A program made the position numbers and the translations under genes. Source: Planctomycetaceae bacterium (lineage in GTDB: Bacteria; Planctomycetota; Planctomycetia; Pirellulales; UBA1268). From it: 17,011 nt of DNA. The notes under the pieces were generated by a model. It made no database searches. It saw only the letters and a program-made list of their open reading frames with translations, and was not told where the DNA came from. Within the stretch, counting starts at the first letter, position 1; each line of letters opens with the position of its first letter. Shown piece after piece: positions 14,969 through 17,011 of this stretch. Where the stretch lies: NCBI GenBank assembly GCA_018694455.1, contig JABHNP010000148.1, positions 1 through 17,011 of the forward strand, read 5' to 3'.

Positions 14969-16204
14969 ATGCGATCCAGTGAGGCAAACCGAATTTATTT
15001 TGACCGAGCAGCAGATCAACTCGATCTGAGTGAGAACATTCGACAACTCCTGCTTACCCCCCAGCGAGAAGTGCAGGTTCAACTTCCAGTAGAACTTGAT
15101 TCGGGGGCTGTGGCATCGTTTATTGGCTATCGCGTGCAACACAATAATGCACGCGGACCAATGAAAGGGGGATTGCGCTATCATCCACAAGTTGATCTGG
15201 ATGAAATTCGTGCGCTTGCTTCACTGATGACCTGGAAGACCGCCGTTGTCAACATTCCATACGGAGGTGCGAAAGGTGGTATTGCACTTGACCCAAAATC
15301 CCTATCCACACGAGAACTTCAGCGAGTCACGAGGCGATTTGTTGACAACGTGCACGATCTCATTGGGCCTGACGTAGATATTCCAGCCCCAGACATGGGA
15401 ACTTCTTCAGAAGTAATGGCATGGATCATGAATCAATACGATAAATTCCACGGTTTCTCCCCTGCTTGTGTCACTGGTAAGCCCGTAGAATATCATGGAC
15501 TACCTGGTCGAGAGGAAGCCACAGGCCGAGGGGTTGGACTGCTTACTGTAAAACTTCTCAGTCGTCTCGGCAGACGAATACCAGGAACTCGTGTTGCCTT
15601 GCAGGGTTTCGGTAATGTTGGCACCCACACTGCAAAGTTCCTCCAGGAAACAGAATGTCGGATCATCGCCGTGGGCGACGCAACCACCAACGTGTATCGA
15701 AAAGAGGGTCTCGATGTCCTCGAGATGATTCGGTACGTACACGGCAACGGTGGTACTTTGACTGGTTACCAAGGAGGAGACGCCATCTCGAATCAAGAAT
15801 TACTCTCCTGCAACTGTGATGTTTTAGTCCCTGCTGCTCTTGGAGGTGTTTTAACGAATGAAAATGCTGGCCACATTAAAGCACCGATCATTATTGAGGC
15901 AGCAAATGCACCTACTGATCCTGCTGCTGATGCGTTTTTCGATGAAATTGGAGTCACTGTATTGCCTGACATCCTGTGTAATGCAGGTGGCGTCACCGCA
16001 AGTTGGTTTGAGTGGGTACAAAATCGTCAGCATTACCAATGGGGAATGAATCGAGTTCGACAAGAACTTGACCGCATTCTTGGTGAAGCATTTGAACAAG
16101 TCTGGCAGCTTGCCTCATCCAGAAAAGTTTCACTGCGCACTGCCGCTTTTATGCTTGGAGTTGGAAGAGTGCGTCAGGCAACCGCTCTCGGAGGAATCGG
16201 GTGA
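14969..16204 (+). CDS. gdhA: Glutamate dehydrogenase (Glu/Leu/Phe/Val dehydrogenase family)
   Basis: This 411-residue cytoplasmic hexamer-type enzyme interconverts glutamate with 2-oxoglutarate and ammonium using NAD(P)H. It has the family's usual two-domain layout: a substrate domain (about 1-185) with GPMKGGLRYHP (K66), MTWKTAVVNIPYGGAKGGI (K90 and catalytic K102) and APDMGTSSEVMAW (D142); then a Rossmann cofactor domain with GFGNVG (213-218), and late motifs VPAALGGVLT, EAANAPT and LPDILCNAGGVTASWFEW. K66 at the position that binds the side-chain carboxylate favours glutamate over branched-chain amino acids, although assignment within the family needs alignment. Cofactor preference is not clear. 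The start ATG 14969 has only a weak AGGT about 10 nt upstream. It is divergent from the pseudokinase, and its leader carries a hairpin and a mini-ORF. Confidence 0.95.
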   Translation: MRSSEANRIYFDRAADQLDLSENIRQLLLTPQREVQVQLPVELDSGAVASFIGYRVQHNNARGPMKGGLRYHPQVDLDEIRALASLMTWKTAVVNIPYGGAKGGIALDPKSLSTRELQRVTRRFVDNVHDLIGPDVDIPAPDMGTSSEVMAWIMNQYDKFHGFSPACVTGKPVEYHGLPGREEATGRGVGLLTVKLLSRLGRRIPGTRVALQGFGNVGTHTAKFLQETECRIIAVGDATTNVYRKEGLDVLEMIRYVHGNGGTLTGYQGGDAISNQELLSCNCDVLVPAALGGVLTNENAGHIKAPIIIEAANAPTDPAADAFFDEIGVTVLPDILCNAGGVTASWFEWVQNRQHYQWGMNRVRQELDRILGEAFEQVWQLASSRKVSLRTAAFMLGVGRVRQATALGGIG

Positions 16205-16279
16205 CGCCTTAGGCTACTCAACCTGTCACTTTGTACGGGGTCTTCCTTAAACGCTAGCGGTCCACTCGAAAGCGTCACG

Positions 16280-17011
16280 CTACGGATGCTCACTGACATT
16301 TTTTGGATTATGGCCAACTGGCCGATACCAAGAACCACGCAGCCACTGGCTGACAAGTTGGATCTGTTTATCACTCAGAGCCTGCAGGCCGCCGTCAGAG
16401 GCTACACCAAATCGTGGCATCCGATCATTCGTATCTGGATAGAACCGTTGATGCGTTGGATCAGTGACAATCCCTACCAACCACTCTTCAGACCCCCACC
16501 CGTTCAGGTCAGGTGCATATCCTAATTCTGTCTCGTTGTTTCGATAAGGATGGCAACTTCCGCAACGATCAGTATCAGTAATCAGTTCTTGTCCACGTTT
16601 GATGACGTTCTTTCTTCCAGACTCTTGTAGCAGGCCAGCTTCCGCCACAAGCGCAAAGACAACGGCTTCTTTGTCCGCTCGCTTCCACTCGTCTTCATCA
16701 GTAAAATCCTCACAGACAAAGGACACCATGTCACCTTCCTTGTGCGCTGTATTACCAAAATAGGCTGCTCCACCAACGCGCTTGGGGTCGAGGAGCCCTC
16801 GCACCCACGACTCTCCGCCAAATTTAAAAAGATTTGCAGCCGAAGATTCTGCAAATACCTCCGCAGCATTTTCAGCAGTAGGATCGATATAGGCATGACA
16901 ACTCTGGCAATGCTGGGAAAATAATTTTGGTCCCTGTGAAAGCGGATCACTGCGAACTAATGACAATGCTCCCGTAGAAGGGATTTTTTCTGGCCGGCCT
17001 GCAAGCTCTAC
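16280..17011 (-). CDS. Di-haem cytochrome c domain, C-terminal part, probably of a cytochrome b/c fusion; cut by window edge
   Basis: The frame is open from the right edge to TAG at 16282-16280, giving the last 243 residues of a larger protein. An internal TTG at 16966 is not a convincing start because the frame continues in a family-like way upstream (VELAGRPEKIPSTGALSL...). Two haem motifs are present, CQSCH (C35, C38, H39 of the fragment) and CGSCH (C150, C153, H154); DMVSF and DRMPRFG offer methionine ligands. The text around FGGESWVRGLLDPKRVGGAAYFGNTAHKEGDM is like the C-terminal cytochrome c region that I recall fused to cytochrome b in planctomycetal quinol:cytochrome c reductase. If so, it passes electrons out of the bc complex on the periplasmic side. 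The fusion itself lies outside the window. It converges on gdhA with a 75-bp gap. Confidence 0.78.
   Translation of the reverse strand, partial: VELAGRPEKIPSTGALSLVRSDPLSQGPKLFSQHCQSCHAYIDPTAENAAEVFAESSAANLFKFGGESWVRGLLDPKRVGGAAYFGNTAHKEGDMVSFVCEDFTDEDEWKRADKEAVVFALVAEAGLLQESGRKNVIKRGQELITDTDRCGSCHPYRNNETELGYAPDLNGWGSEEWLVGIVTDPTHQRFYPDTNDRMPRFGVASDGGLQALSDKQIQLVSQWLRGSWYRPVGHNPKNVSEHP

Noticed and set aside
16205..16279. Terminator between gdhA and the cytochrome gene (ACGCT ... AGCGT).
   Set aside because: Five-bp stem with a loop of about 15 nt and only three T residues after it on the minus strand.

Overview
The window looks like a chromosomal segment of a member of Planctomycetota, probably a Pirellulales-type bacterium. 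The evidence is a large transmembrane kinase-like protein with the planctomycetal N-terminal helical region and a C-terminal domain carrying ITKNQSFGL; a quinol:cytochrome c reductase-type subunit with a C-terminal di-haem cytochrome c domain; a glycine-rich insert in CysS before the KMSKS motif; and many starts with no clear Shine-Dalgarno sequence. This assignment comes from family recognition by eye, not from a database search. No rRNA, tRNA, CRISPR array, transposase or phage gene was found.

Layout. Positions 1-2059, minus strand: a three-gene ABC exporter of the COG4586/COG4587/COG3694 type. The ATPase overlaps the first permease by ATGA, and the second permease is cut by the left edge. 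Positions 2137-4249, plus strand: ispF (isoprenoid precursors by the MEP route) and cysS (cysteinyl-tRNA synthetase), probably co-transcribed. Positions 4285-7154, minus strand: a secreted RoxA/MauG-like di-haem cytochrome followed by the short form of thiC. Positions 7290-10736, plus strand: mgtE (Mg2+ transport), then a GT2 glycosyltransferase and a polysaccharide-pyruvyl-transferase-like protein, which look like a small surface-glycan pair. Positions 10778-14706, minus strand: a large membrane-anchored pseudokinase followed by a class I-beta DAHP synthase (aroF). Positions 14969-16204, plus strand: gdhA, with a structured leader. Positions 16280-17011, minus strand: the 3' part of a gene encoding a di-haem cytochrome c domain, probably fused to cytochrome b beyond the window.

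Most genes are ordinary housekeeping: isoprenoid, thiamine and aromatic precursor synthesis, translation, Mg2+ uptake and ammonium/glutamate metabolism. The parts most worth a second look are the pseudokinase, in which every catalytic landmark residue appears to be lost; the gdhA leader (promoter-like boxes, a 9-bp perfect stem and a five-codon ORF); a 9-bp direct repeat carrying two TTGACA boxes before aroF; the RoxA-like cytochrome of unknown substrate beside thiC; and the two-gene glycan pair. I saw no clear case of a wholly new multi-gene system. No gene-free stretch exceeds 300 bases; the longest is the 262-bp divergent region 14707-14968.
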